Below, piece by piece: positions 20,101-32,200 of a DNA stretch of 64,000 nt (positions are counted from its first letter, which is position 1; each line of letters begins with the position of its first letter). Origin of the DNA: Ichthyophis bannanicus (lineage: Eukaryota; Chordata; Amphibia; Gymnophiona; Ichthyophiidae); contig CM066031.1 in the NCBI GenBank assembly GCA_033557465.1, forward strand, positions 1,445,293,659 to 1,445,357,658. The letters run 5' to 3'. Made by a program: the position numbers and the translations under genes. A model generated the notes under the pieces. That model saw only the letters and a list, made by a program, of their open reading frames with translations, had not been told where the DNA came from and did not search any database.

Positions 20101-20499
20101 GTGTCTAATACACTTGCAACAGCGCTGGGTAGTGGTAGAGAGACAGTGGAAGCTATAGGAAGGAGGAACATAGGAAGAGAGAGAGGAGGAGAGATGGAAA
20201 GAGAGGAGTCAGGCCAGAAGATGGAGGAAGAATTCCACATAGCCCAGTTCAGGCACTTTGGACACCTGGTAAAAAATTGCAGGACATTATACCAAAAGGA
20301 GGAAGGAATGGAGAAAAGGAAAGGAAGGAAACAGAAAGGAAATAGAAAGTTCTAAAAATATGCAGCACCCTTGTTTGTCAGTGAGATGGAGGATATTGCA
20401 AAGTCGGAGCTGGATCTCACATTATAGTGGCAAGACCACACCAATGAATGCTGTTTTCACTGTGGAAGAAAATGAATGGATTTTGCTCATACTTTTTTG
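20101..20499. other. No gene recognised; purine-rich
   Basis: AGGA-rich sequence gives a 106-codon frame (20035-20355) of low-complexity Glu/Arg/Lys content. It starts in the Penelope fragment and shows no domain, so I do not call it a gene. Confidence 0.35.
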
Positions 20500-20690
20500 G
20501 TCATAGCCAAGGTGAGTTACATTCAGGTACAGTGGGTATTTTACTGTCCCAGGAGAACTTACAGTCTAAGTCTATACCTGAGGCAATGGAGAGTTAAGTG
20601 ATTCGTGCAAGATCACAGAGTGGCAGCAAGATTCAAACTGGGCTTCCCTAGTTTGCAAAACAACTATAGTGTGCTATTTGGAAGCAATTT
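20500..20690 (-). repeat. CORE-SINE-like repeat (antisense, old)
   Basis: Contains GAGGCAATGGAGAGTTAAGT, then GATCACAGAGTGGCAGCAAG and ATTCAAACTGGG. Read on the minus strand this is a tRNA-like B box followed by the 'CTTGGGCAAGTCACTTAA' core seen in the CORE-SINE copies at 40194, 51838 and 59941. Divergence is high. A second similar antisense copy lies at 50980-51150. Confidence 0.55.
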
Positions 20691-20855
20691 TAGTAAATCT
20701 GTTGCAGCAAAGGAGCATGCTTGAAAACAAACAGCACGCCCATAACAATAGCACACATGTACTATCAGGTTATTGAAAAAGACATTTTAGAAAAGCCCAC
20801 ATCACTGTAGCAATGCTGGGTGTGGATGTCAAAGTTAATTTCTCAAAGTTGATGG

Positions 20856-21506
20856 CTACGGCATTAGTAATACATATAGGGCATGCAGGTGATTTGCCTG
20901 GACTTTGAGCTTGCTGTGAGGGGACTCTGCCTTGGCTTTTATCTCAAACCACACTGTGTGATGATCGCTGCTGCTCAAATGGGCACCCACCTGGACGTTC
21001 GATACACTTTCTTCATTGGTGAGTACTAAATCCAGCATCGAACTTTCCCTAGTCGGTTCCATCACCATTTGTCTAAGCAACGCATCTTGGAAGGCATCCA
21101 CAGTTTTTTTTACTTCTTTCCAGATTGCAGAAGGAATACTCCAATCCACAGTGGGTAGATTAAAGTCACCCAATATGATCACTTCGCCCTTCATGGCTAC
21201 CTTTGCAATATCAATAATCAAGTCTCTATCCATTTCTTCAGTTTGAGTTGGAGGCCTGTAGACTACACCAGCATGGATGATAGTGCCATCTCCTCTTTCC
21301 AACACAATCCACAGCGCTTCTTCTTTTCCCCACGTCCCCTGCATTTCAGCAGCTTTAATATTGCTTTTGACTACTCTTCCTCCTCCTTTTCTGCCTTCTC
21401 TATCTCTCCTAAATAAGTTATAGCCAGCTATGGCTATATCCCATTCATGTGACTCATTAAACCATGTTTCTGTAAGGGCCACGATGTCCAAGTCCATTTC
21501 CACCAT
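20856..21506 (-). pseudogene. CR1-C ORF2 endonuclease domain
   Basis: 216 codons: VALTETWFNESHEWD (catalytic Glu), ALWIVLERGDGTIIHAGVVY, ILGDFNLPTVDWS (catalytic Asp) and LSSSDHHTVWFEI (SDH motif). The N-terminal strand with the first Asn lies upstream of the Met shown, after a stop near 21540. The frame is lost after KLKVQ. APE-like endonuclease of a CR1-clade LINE. Confidence 0.82.
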
Positions 21507-21736
21507 TAGGGCTTCCAGCTCAGGAACTTTGTTAGCTAGGCTTTAAGCAATTGTGCTCATTGCTTTCCAGTATTTGTTGACTGGCTTGCCTGTATTTTGC
21601 ATGGATTTTCTTCTACATGCCTCTTCCCACTTGCCATTGATCTGTGGTTTAAAAGTGTGGCTGTTTCTAATGTTATTATGCTTTTGCTGGGAGTGACGTC
21701 CTGAACTTGTCCTTCTGCATATGTCACCCCCTTTCC

Positions 21737-22650
21737 CTAGTTTAAATGCCTGTCCACATACTGCCTGAATTTTTCACTGAGGATCCTTTTCCCTGTGACA
21801 GAGAGATATAGTCCATCAGCACAGTATAGTCTCTTGTTGATCCATCTATTTCCCCAGTCACCTATATATCTAAATCTTTCTTCTTTGCACCAGGTTTGGA
21901 GCCATGTATTAAAGTTGTTTATGTGATGCAGCATTTCTGCCCCTTACCAAGAAATGAGAATGCTATAGTGTTAACAATGGGCTTGAGTTTCTCTCCTAGG
22001 GTCTAGAAGTCCCTTTAAACTTCAGAGTCACTGTTTCTAGCCAGGTCATTTGTTCCCAAGTGGATAATAACGTCAATTTTGGAGTGCTCACTTTCTGCAC
22101 TAACTATACCAACAATTTGGTTCGTATTCTTGCTGGCTGGAGAGCCTGGAAGGCATTTGATCATCTTCTCTCCTTTGAACTGTGTTTCCAAGTTGGTGCC
22201 TCTGATGGTGGAATCTCCAAGTAGTAGTAGTTTTTCTGTTTTGTGATTTTTTTTCTTCATATTTTGTGCATTATCAGTAGATTGGGCATTGACTCTCTCA
22301 CTTAAGCGCGCTTCAGTTTTCATAGATGGACACCCTCATTATCCAAGGCAGAGAAGGCATTATGCAGTGATATCTCTTGATGTAGAGGTTGTCTCCGTGT
22401 TACAGGTTGCAACCTACCAGAGACCACTATGATCCATTTGTTCCTGTGCTATTTGATTCTTTGTGGGAGCGGTGTGGATTTTGTTCAGTTTGTACCCTAG
22501 AAAAGGTGTGTTTAATTGCAGCTAATTCTTCCCTTAGTAGAGTCAATTCTTTATGCATAGCAGCTAACTTGAAGCATATAGGGCAAGCTCTTAGGTTCAA
22601 AATGATTCATCTTAGAATGAAAGCACCACAGTTATTGCATTGAATACACG
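21737..22650 (-). pseudogene. CR1-C ORF1: zinc finger, coiled coil and SGNH esterase
   Basis: N-terminal MQCNNCGAF...RACPICFKL gives two CxxC pairs, then a heptad run AAMHKELTLLREELAAIK. An in-frame stop lies between the pairs. At 22323-22015 the esterase begins: LLLLGDSTIRG (GDS nucleophile block) and HLGTNDLARN (GTND block). After a stop, 21934-21737 has WCKEERFRYIGDW and the C-terminal 'ADGLYLSVTGKRIL', where the usual catalytic His is Tyr. Same architecture as CR1-A ORF1 at 15511-16430. Confidence 0.78.
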
Positions 22651-23107
22651 ACATGCTGATTAAGACTGTTATAAAGCGATCCTAGGAGAAGAAGAAGAGG
22701 TGGGTGTAACACCTAATTAAAGGACAGATGTCAATGTATATGATGACTATATAGGCAATGCAATCCTGGAGCGGGTGGGTGAGAAGTTAAGTGTCCCTGG
22801 CCAGTAGACCTTATATGAACTGAGGGCATACTCAGATATCTGATTTAAATGCTATGCAAGGAATGTAGGCAGTCTAAATATTCCTAAACTTATAGCCAAA
22901 AGTTAAAATTTATATTAAAAAACAGGCAATTGTAAAGTCTGAAAGCTTAGCTTTGTGTAGTCCCTTGGAGCTGTGATGCCCAGAACTGGATCAGGTAATT
23001 TGCTCAGGCTGCAGAGTTGATTCAATTAACCACACCCTGTGAAGCAGGCTTGTAACAGAACAATGGAAATGGAAAAGTTCAAACTGAAATCTTACTTCTA
23101 TGTATCA

Positions 23108-23175
23108 GCTCACTATGCATAGAAACATGGCGACAGAAAAAGACCATATGGCCTATCCAGTCTGCCCTTCTACAC
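23108..23175 (-). mobile_element. CR1-B 3' terminal stub
   Basis: ATGCATAGAAACATGGCGAC, AGAAAAAGACCATATGGCC, TATCCAGTCTGCCCTTC is the complement of the CR1-B 3' end, also seen at 44411-44480. Only ~65 bp remain. It borders the left inverted end at 23177. Confidence 0.7.
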
Positions 23176-24292
23176 CAAGGGGTATGTTTACTAAACGGTG
23201 CTAACATCGCAGCTGCGATGTTATCGCGTGATACGTGACGTTATTGCATGATAATGGCACATTACCATGCGAGAACATCACCTATCACGCGATAACGTCT
23301 CCAGTGGCGTTAAGGTGCGCAGAGGGTGGAGTAAGGCTCCCCAGGGGCGGATATAAGGGGTCAATGGGCGGAGAGTGGGCGGAGAGAGGCCCCATGCACA
23401 CTAACACCGTGAAAAATAGCGTCAGTGAAAACCTCGCACTAGAGGCACATTTGAAGGGGAGAGAGACCATTTCAGTCAGCAATGTGCAGCAAAGGCAGGG
23501 AAACCAAGAAAAATGATAGTAGTGATCCATGTGCAGCAACATCATAGTGCCCAAGTACGAGAGGGCACTACGGTGAGGCTGCAGGTGGGACATGCAGTGT
23601 GGCAGCTGGGGCACAGGGTGGGCTAGGCAGATGCCTAGGTGACACATAGGAATGTAGAAGCAGAAAACCAGCAAGACAGCAACTGACCAAGGCAAACATG
23701 GCCAAGATTGTGTGTCCCACAGTGTCCAGGGGACAGTACCCAGCAAGTACCCCAAAGGGCACATAATATCGGCAGGCGGTGCCGGGGGAAAGTGTGGATA
23801 TCTATGCAGGCACCCCTACCCCATATCACGCACCATAGGCAGCCGCCTACCGGCACACTGGATGGCCTGGGACGGCGCACCACCAGCACCACCGGCAGAA
23901 GGGCATGTCAGCATGGTGGCGGAGGGGTGCTGGTGGCAGAGGGAGCAGTGGCATCTGCCCATAGCAGACCACGACCAAGCCCCGTTTAGGTGGGTGCTGT
24001 GCATTGCAACAGACAAGGCCTGTCTGACGAACAGTCATGGTATCCCCAGGGAATGATCTGCCCCTGTGGCAACAGTTTGGTGCAGTACACACAGCCAGTG
24101 TGTTGAGGGGCAGAGGGTCACAGGTTCAAGTTCCAGCTGTGGCTCCTGCAAACCATGCCTCTATATTCTACCCAGTACTAAACCATGGTAATAAAGACAG
24201 AACCTTTATTACAGATAAAATAAACATGTCATAAACGCCTATATTTTACCCTACAGAGCACAGACACCATAAACATGTGCAATCCCCTAGAG

Positions 24293-24485
24293 CAGAGTTT
24301 CCCAACTGCAGTCCTGGAGGGCCAAACGCCCTTCAGGTTTCATGCTGTCCTTAATAAATATGCCTGTGCTGCATTTGTATGCACCACCCCCATTGTACGC
24401 AAATGTATCTCATGCATATTCATTAGGGACAGCATGAAAATCTGAACTATGTTTGGCCCACCAGGACCGGAGTTGGGAACCTCTG
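24293..24485. repeat. hAT-type MITE (193 bp) with 8-bp target duplication
   Basis: Starts CAGAGTTTCCCAACTGCAGT and ends ACCGGAGTTGGGAACCTCTG, imperfect inverted termini. Flanked by CCCTAGAG at 24285-24292 and 24486-24493. Non-coding. Confidence 0.85.
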
Positions 24486-24493
24486 CCCTAGAG

Positions 24494-25517
24494 CAGCGGC
24501 CAATAAGGGCACAAACATCCACACCCACAGGCTCCACTATCCAAAGCCTCATGGAGAGTCAGGCTAGTGGGCCCTGTGCGGAGCAGCATCTCCCAATACT
24601 GGCACCTGCATACCTTAGCAATGCCGTCCTAAACTTGGGAACACGTTCCACATATATCAAAAGGTTGCTATGATTAATGTCAGATAACAAATCCTAAGTT
24701 AAACGCAATTTGTTGGCAGAGATTCATCATAGCAATCTTTCTGATATCTGTGGAGTGTGTTTCAGTTTTTGCTTCTGACAGTGTTTACCACCCCGGGGAG
24801 TGACCCCAACAGTATTGCGTACCATAGCAATGCCCGCACTGTGCCCAGGACTGGTGTGGCAGCCAGGGCTGCCAACCACCTCTATATTTGCACAATGCTG
24901 AAATAGGTGTGGGAGTGTGTGTATGTCTATCCAGTGTTTTTTGGCTGCCTACACCTTACTGAGCCCACACTGCTTGCACTGTTTCCAGTGTTAGCCTGCC
25001 AATGTGCATAATAAGGAGCCAGGTACTGTGGGTATGGCCTGTACAGGGTGGCCTGGGCAGGATGCATCTGCACAGGGCATAGGGCAATGGCTGGGACATT
25101 GTAGTGCCCGACCACCACCTGCACGGACAGGGTGGCCACAGCATGTCATGCTTGGGGGGGGGGCAGTCTCACCCTGACTGAGCAGTGACCATGGCATGGC
25201 TAGGTTCCCCCATAGTGCTATACAGTATTTCTCTTAAGTGATATCTATGGGTTCCCTTTTCTGGGGTGCAATCACTGACATACCTGCTTTGTGTGTGTGC
25301 TCACATCCCATTTGTGGGTGCACACAGTTCCTCCAGGAACATGTACTATGTACTAGCTAGCAGACTGTCTGCAGTTAGCATGTGTATGGCTGGAACAACT
25401 TGCAGGGTGCAGTGGGTGGAGACTGACTGTGCCCTCTGCTGGTGAATGTCAGATAAAGATGGGGGGGCATCTGAGCTTTTCTAGGCTTACTGCCTGTCTG
25501 CCAGTGCCCTATGTGAT
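24494..25517. other. No gene recognised inside the composite element
   Basis: CA/TG-rich sequence with many short open frames on both strands, and no recognisable protein, RNA gene or terminal repeat. A tRNA-B-box-like GGTTCAAGTTCCA lies just upstream at about 24121 (ACAGGTTCAAGTTCC) and matches the tRNA-like arms of the foldback at 27750-33640. Confidence 0.35.
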
Positions 25518-26480
25518 GTGTACTGTGATAAGGAAGCTTATCATAGCTCAGGAAGGAGCTATAGAAAAGGTGAAGTGACTCTGAACAAGCAACCTGTCAG
25601 TTCTTGTAGAAATAAGAAAACAGAATTTTCCCATAAAAGACTACCAGTCCCAGAATGCACCAGGTTTCCAACAGCCATTAGAGGAGCTGAAGTGGGGAAA
25701 CGTGTGTTCAATCAGGAGGGCTATGAGGTAATCCCTAAGCACGCATCTCAAAGGGCAGGGCCTGATTCAGCACAGCTGCGCTGTGCTAAGGTGGAGCACT
25801 CATCAAAGCAGAATAAAGGTAGAGTTTATTCTACAGAGAATTATCCTCATCCTCAGAATCAGCTTGGAGATCCTCGTCTTGGAGATCCTCAGCTTGGACA
25901 TCTTCATCTGGAGGATCATCAGAAGCAGAAGCCAGAGCGGACGGACAGAGAGGGCAAGAAACCCTTTGGAAGAAAGAAGAGAAAAGCATTTGGGAGGTCT
26001 AGAGGCGTCCAGAGCAGTACGTATACTGGGAGACATTCAAAAGGCCAGCATACACCATTGGACTGGGGAAAACCAGAGGAGTGGTGCTGCAGGGCTAGGA
26101 ATCTCCAGACGGTACCTGTGAGGGAGATGGCTGCACGTGGAAGGGACCCTAAGACCCGTGCCAGAAGGTATGTGAAGAGAGATCCAGTGTCCAGGGATCT
26201 GGATTGGAAGGCTGGACATAAGAACTGGACTACATACTGGCCAGGCTATTTAGAGAGGAACTCTAACAGCAATGGAAGCTCAGGTATGAACACTGATCTA
26301 TGCCCTAGCTATAACCTTGAAAGACAGCAGGGAAACAGGTATTCTCCTGAGAGTGCTACATTGAGAAATTCCTCTGTGCCAATCCATGATATTGAACCCA
26401 TGATTGTTGAAGAAGGGGGAGCGGTCTTAGATACAGGCTGTGAATATATGGATTGCTCTCTGTCTAAACTCCTTTGGTAA
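25518..26480 (+). CDS. Unrecognised 320-codon open frame in the composite element
   Basis: Starts MYCDKEAYHSSGRSYRKGE and ends CEYMDCSLSKLLW. The protein is basic and polar, with a short internal repeat (LGDPRLGDPQLGHLHLEDHQ) encoded by CTTGGAGATCCTC-type 15-mers at 25863-25920. A Lys/Arg-rich patch follows (GKKPFGRKKRKAFGRSRG). I see no transposase, gag, protease or zinc-finger signature. It is not clearly coding: it could be a remnant of the element's own protein, an LTR-like interior or chance. AATAAA signals occur downstream (about 26944). Confidence 0.25.
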   Translation: MYCDKEAYHSSGRSYRKGEVTLNKQPVSSCRNKKTEFSHKRLPVPECTRFPTAIRGAEVGKRVFNQEGYEVIPKHASQRAGPDSAQLRCAKVEHSSKQNKGRVYSTENYPHPQNQLGDPRLGDPQLGHLHLEDHQKQKPERTDREGKKPFGRKKRKAFGRSRGVQSSTYTGRHSKGQHTPLDWGKPEEWCCRARNLQTVPVREMAARGRDPKTRARRYVKRDPVSRDLDWKAGHKNWTTYWPGYLERNSNSNGSSGMNTDLCPSYNLERQQGNRYSPESATLRNSSVPIHDIEPMIVEEGGAVLDTGCEYMDCSLSKLLW

Positions 26481-27749
26481 TTTTCTGTTACAAAGTACAA
26501 CAACCATCACAAAGAAATACAAACTTGTTCTTTAATCTACACAGAAAAGCTCCTGAAGTAGGATTTGAGCCACGCAGTAGAAAGCAAGCCAGCTAAGGGG
26601 TTTCAGCTGGGTAACTGCTAGCAATTGAGCCTTACCTAATTGCTTGTGAGCTCTGAGGAAATCACTTCTGAGTCTATGTGTGAAGATATAAGAAGTTAAC
26701 TTGAAAAGAACAGTTTTTCCCTACTTTGTGGGTTTTGTTGTTGATTAAAGCACTGCTAAGAGAATATTAGCTAAAGCCTACAGAAAAGACCAGTTTGTTA
26801 CCATCCAGGTCTTTAGTCTTTTGATTTGATTGCCTGACAAGTTCAACTGTTGTTTTCCTGATTTTGTTTTTCCAAGTTTAACACTGAAAGCAAGTATCCT
26901 GTTTTATGTGCTACCAAGCATATCTGTGTTGGGAGAAATAACCCCATAAATAAATATCTTATTGGCTTTACACTCAAGCACAACTAATTATTGTGAATGG
27001 CTGTGGTTGGTGTGAATGGACTGCATTTCCCACAATCCCTTGCAAATCATATTGATATATGCACTTGCCAAGACTGTGAACATTCTCACCCAGGCAGCCG
27101 TCTGACAGTACAGGTCTGCATTGACTGCCCTGCAGGATGCCTATTCTCCAGCAAGATTAGGGTTGATGGTCCCCTCTACTGCCACCATTGCAGAGATGTA
27201 GAAAGTGGATCTGTTGGTGGGAAATCCTGTCCCCCACCCTGACCCACAGAGGGTGGGTTGGGTGGTGCTACATAATCCGCTTTTGGGGCCAACCACTGCC
27301 CTTCTCTTATAACATGTGACCATGGCAACCACACAGGATATGCACTATTCTGGGTGCATCATAGTTCACAAAGGCTAGACATGACTGGGAAATACAGATG
27401 GACACAAGTGCATCTGCAAGAACTACCTATCATGCACTGGCACTGATGGGGACATGCAGCACAACCTATCTCAGCCAAGCCAGGTGCTGTGGACCTGGTG
27501 CTGGGCGCCCCACCTCACCCTCAGGGTGAGCACAGGAACCGCACAATGTCACGGTCTGTAGCTACTCTGTGCCTGTAACACACACGGTCATTTCCCCCTA
27601 CCAGGTCGGGGTGCTATAGAGGCGCATACCCCATCTTTTGAGCAGCTGTAGGCTGCATGTGCAGTGCATCATGGGTATGGGTGGGTTTACCCTATCCTGG
27701 TAACCACAGCAGACAGCTTGTGTGGTGACCTGCAGTCTTTCTGTAGCCA
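26481..27749. other. No gene recognised; possible LTR-like or element interior
   Basis: Contains CATAAATAAATATCTTATTGG (26940-26960), like a polyadenylation region. Just downstream is GGACTGCATTTCCCACAATC, a motif common in vertebrate DNA-element ends. No paired termini were found. Confidence 0.3.
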
Positions 27750-27981
27750 GCCAGCAGTATGTTAGACATTATAGAAAAGTAGCCCACTGGTTACTTCAAT
27801 GACTGTGGAGGCAGAGGTCATGGGTTTGATCCCACAGTGGGGTTATTTAATAAGTCTGTCTGAGGCGGAGGCGGAGCCTAGCGCGAAGGGGAATGGACGC
27901 GTAAAACGAGAGCTCCAGGGGACTGTGACTCAACCCTGTGCCTGCGCCGGCATTTGAGATCGTGACCCCTCAGAATTCACT

Positions 27982-28848
27982 GTGCAGTGTCTGGAAATGG
28001 CAAATTTAAAACCGGTCCGCCTAGACTTTGCTTCGGGGTCTGGAACTGGCACCAAACGGTCAAAAACTGAACCTCCGTCCCCGCAAAAGATGGCGGCTGG
28101 GCGTGAGCAGCCGGAGGCGCTACAGGAGTTGCTACAGGAGATCCGGGCTGTGAAGGCCATAGTGACGGCGAACAGCACCTCACTCCAGAACATGCAGGAG
28201 GACATGCTGCAACTAAAAGAGCAATTCGGGACCCTTGCAATACGTCAGGATCAAACGGAACAGCGCTTACAAGTGCACGAGGAAAGGTTGAAACTTTTGG
28301 AAAAGCACTCCCATCAAATTGAGCACTTGCAAAGGGAGATGGAAGACATTAACAACCGGGCAAGGAGGAATAATGTCCGCGTGGTAGGAGTCCCTGAGGG
28401 GGCTGAGGGGCAGGATCTATTTGGCTTTTTGCCGAAGCTCCTCACTTCCACATTGCAAATATCCTTTGACACTCCTTTTGAGATGGAAAGAGCGCACCGT
28501 GTCCCCACGCAGGCCCTACCTCACAATAAGCGACCTCGGCCTATTATTTTCAAGGCCCTGCGGCATCAGCATGCCATAAAAATATTAGAGGCAGCACGGG
28601 CCCGATCTCCGGTAACTTTTGAGGGGCATCGGCTCATGTTTTTTCCTGACTTCGCCAAAATCACTGTGGAGAAACGGAAGCGCTTCCTGGACTTACGACC
28701 GCGCCTGCAGCGCTTACAGGCATGCTTTGGCCTTCTTCAGCCTGCGAGAATGAGGGTGACTTTACATAATGTTACCAAAACATTTGATGACCCGAATGCG
28801 CTGGGACTTTACATAGAGGAGAAGGAAGCTGAGCTGATGAACTCTTAA
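27982..28848 (+). CDS. L1 ORF1 protein (RNA-binding, coiled coil)
   Basis: 288 codons, uninterrupted. Residues ~38-125 are heptad-rich (QELLQEIRAVKAIVTANSTS to LQREMEDINNRARR), a trimerising coiled coil as in L1 ORF1p. From ~126 the RRM-like domain follows: NNVRVVGVPEGAEGQDLFGF, then MERAHRVPTQ and RPIIFKALRHQHAIKILEAA. The C-terminal domain has 'FFPDFAKITVEKRKRF' and ends EKEAELMNS. The length is typical for the family. It coats element RNA and acts as a nucleic-acid chaperone. Start chosen as the first Met of the frame. Confidence 0.92.
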   Translation: MQCLEMANLKPVRLDFASGSGTGTKRSKTEPPSPQKMAAGREQPEALQELLQEIRAVKAIVTANSTSLQNMQEDMLQLKEQFGTLAIRQDQTEQRLQVHEERLKLLEKHSHQIEHLQREMEDINNRARRNNVRVVGVPEGAEGQDLFGFLPKLLTSTLQISFDTPFEMERAHRVPTQALPHNKRPRPIIFKALRHQHAIKILEAARARSPVTFEGHRLMFFPDFAKITVEKRKRFLDLRPRLQRLQACFGLLQPARMRVTLHNVTKTFDDPNALGLYIEEKEAELMNS

Positions 28849-29260
28849 GTGTTTTCTTGGAACTTTTTCCTGCTCTGCTATCTGTTTGAGGTTTCGGGAA
28901 AGATTGAGCCTACCCTGTGGGCTCCCCTTTTCCTTGCTAATTCCTCGCTAATTCCAGAAAGTATGGTTTGAATGAATGGTGGTGGATTGGCCGGCGCAGG
29001 CCTTTATTGACATCCATATCACCCCTGGTTGCGTCTTCCCGCTTCAGTGTGGGCTCACCCGTTCAGAACGGAGGAGTCCCGTCCCCCCTGGAGTGTGTGG
29101 GCTGTAGCACTGTTAGTATTAAGATAGGCAATGTTTTTCTTATGTTGCGTATAACCCTTACGCATGGTAGTGTGTATCTGTTACAGCGTCAACTGTATGT
29201 ATGGAGGAGGAGTCATGCTGCCAAAGAGGCTAGGAGTGTATGCATGTTCTTGCTTGACCT

Positions 29261-32200
29261 ATGGCATCTTTGCGCATTCATTCGTTGAATGTTAATGGGG
29301 TGAATAACCCTATTAAGCGCAAGAAAATCATTCTGTATGGCAAGCAACTACAAAGTGATATCTTGCTGTTACAGGAGACACATTTGAACGCAAAGGAGTC
29401 CCTGAAATTGAACATCCGCCCCTTCTCCCTGATAGCGTTTTCCCCTGCACTGGGTAAGCATAATGGGGTGGCCATCCTGGCTCGAAAGTCGCTCAATTTG
29501 CAGGTGACACACTCTCGAAAGGATGAGGAGGGTAGGTGGGTCCAGGCCTCTATTAAGGTGGGGTCTTTAGAGATAATGTTGCTTAATATCTATGCCCCCA
29601 ACAGGGACTGTCCTGACTTCTTCCGAAGTATAGCTGAGCTAACTTGTACTGCTTCGCACACGCCAATAGTCCTGGGGGGTGATTTTAATTTAGTCCTGGA
29701 TGCGCTGGTAGACAGGAAGCCTCCCAGGGCTCATGAAAGTGGCCGGGCCCAGGGGGTTCTTCATTCCCTGATTCGAGAAGCTGGATTGATGGATGTGTGG
29801 AGACTATTTCACCCTGATGGGCAGGAATTTACTTTCTACTCATCTCCCCACCAGTCTTTATCGAGAATAGATTATCTGTTGATCTCTAAGTCCCTAATTC
29901 CATATCTTACGGAAGCCGATATTCTTTCCTCCAGTGTGTCAGATCATGCCGCTGTCTCGGTGTTTCTAGAGGGTGTTGGGCCTAGCCCTGTTCAGGGCAA
30001 TTGGAGTTTTGATCGTGTCTGGTTGCAAAACACTGAGTTCCAGCGGCAGCTGCGGGAAGCGATACTTAACTATTTTGACCTCAACCCCCCTCACTTGACA
30101 TCAGGGTGGGCCAGATGGGAAGGGTTTAAAGCATTTATAAGAGCGGTGATCACTAGTTTTAGTATCGGACAAGCAAAGATAAATAGGGGAAAATTAGGGA
30201 TGTTAGAGGCGCAAATTAAAGCAGGGGAACGGGTATTGGCCCGCCGGACAGACCCCTGTGTTCTACTCCGCTTGCAGCGCTTGCGATTCCGCTATAATCA
30301 GATCCTTAGCTCTGAGGCGGTCAAGAGCATACGTTCACAAGAGGGTTTCTACTATCGGGAGAGCAATAGAGCCAGCAAGTTGCTGGCCAATCAGTTGAAC
30401 GCCCGGAAGGAACGAGGGCGGGTTGCTGCCCTCAAAGATCCCCAGCAGGGAACTGTACTGGTTACAGACTCAGCGATCTTGGCGGCCTTTAGGGACTTTT
30501 ACGAACACCTATACTCGTCGGAGGGCGACTGTTCCCTGGAGGCCTTCACGCAGCTTCTAGAACAGGTCCAGAAGCCAGGAATAGACCCGGATGTATTGGT
30601 TCCCCTTGATCTCCCTATAACTTTGGAGGAACTTAGTGCAGCGATAAAATCCCTCTCTTCTGGGAAGGCGGCGGGTCCAGATGGCCTCCCGGCTGAATTC
30701 TTTAAGGTGTTCTGTAAAGACCTGGGCCCCTTCCTCCTACAATATTACCAAGCGTTATTGAATGAATGCCCCCGACTTGGCTCCTTTGCGTCTGCCAGCA
30801 TAGTGGTCATCGAGAAGCCTGGGCGGGATCCCCTTGAAGTAGGCAATTACCGACCCATATCATTACTAAATGCGGATTATAAGATTTATGCCTCTATCTT
30901 GGCGAAACGCCTGTCCCCCGTGCTCCCGCAGCTGATCCATCCAGACCAATGTGGCTTTGTTGGTGGTAGGTCAACCGCGGATAATGCCCGGCTCCTATGT
31001 CATGTTTTGACAGAGGCCGCTTCTTTGGAGACACCTGTGGTTGGCTTATCCCTTGATGCTGAGAAAGCGTTTGATCGCCTCGAATGGTCCTTTCTGTTCC
31101 ATGCTCTTCGATGGTTTGGGCTTGGAGAAGGTTTTATTAATCACATTGGCTTATTATACGCTAATCCCATGGCCCGTATCTGTGTCAATAATGCCCAATC
31201 CCAGGAGTTTCAGTTGCGCAGAGGGACGCGACAAGGCTGCCCCCTCTCTCCGATGCTATTTAATTTAGCACTGGAGCCTCTCACCCTGCTAATTAGACAG
31301 AATTCTAGGATCCATGGGGTTAAAATTCGGGGTGTTGAGCTTAAGTTGTCGGCATATGCTGACGATTTGCTGCTTTTTACTACTCCGGCCTCTGTCCCTT
31401 CTGTCCTCACTCAGATTGATGACTATGCTGCTTTGTCCGGTTATAAGATTAACTGGATGAAGTCGGTGGCCTTCCCTCTCAATCCCAGGGTACTTAAGGA
31501 GGATGTTGCACAATTTCCATTTGTTTGGGAGACGGGTGCGGTGAAGTATCTGGGGGCTTATTATTGTTATCCTTTAGCGGAAACGATGCGGTATAATATG
31601 GACCGCCTTGTCTCTTTAGCTAAATCCTTGACGGCCAAATGGTCTCCTTTAAATTTGTCATGGTGGGGCCGCCTAGAGTCTATTAAAATGTCCATAACCC
31701 CAAAACTTAACTATGTTCTGGAAATGTTACCTATTTTGTTTCCGCCTCAGGTGTATAAGCAGATTGAGACGGTACTTACGCGGTACCTGTGGAATGATAG
31801 GCCCCCGAGGATAGCATTAGCCAAACTCAAGAATGTCAAGGGGGAGGGGGGGTGAGTTTTCCTGATTTTCAGTTATATCACAGGGCTTTTTTACTTAAAC
31901 AGGGGGGCAGATGGCGGGACGCGGTGACGGAGATCAGCCCTGTTTGGCTGGAAGTGGAGCGGCGGGTAGTGGAACCGTTTCCTTTGCGCCTCGCCCAGGG
32001 CATGCTCTTCCCACCGTCCCCCCGCTGGCCTTCTCTTTTGCTAGATACTCAAAGGGCCTTCCAGGACCTGTTGGCCCAAGCGCCCCTGGCAGAGCGGTTT
32101 TCTCTGGATCTTCCGCTTTGGTACAATCCCCTATTCAAAATCCAGAATAAACCCTTTGCCTGGCAGCAATGGTATAGTAGAAATATCTGGAAACTGAGTC

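Larger units (their letters stand above)
20856..22690 (-). mobile_element. CR1-C LINE, 5' half
   Basis: A third CR1 family, keeping ORF1 and the endonuclease part of ORF2 but lacking RT and the 3' end, so the usual 5' truncation does not apply. It may be a later deletion or a copy cut by rearrangement near 20856. The 5' end is not defined and may extend beyond 22690. Confidence 0.75.

Noticed and set aside
23708..24056. Overlapping frames of about 90-160 codons on both strands as genes
   Set aside because: All frames are open because of GC-rich, repeat-like composition; no motif in any of them.
26481..26996. A solo LTR (AATAAA region near 26944)
   Set aside because: I could not find TG...CA ends with a matching 4-6-bp duplication.
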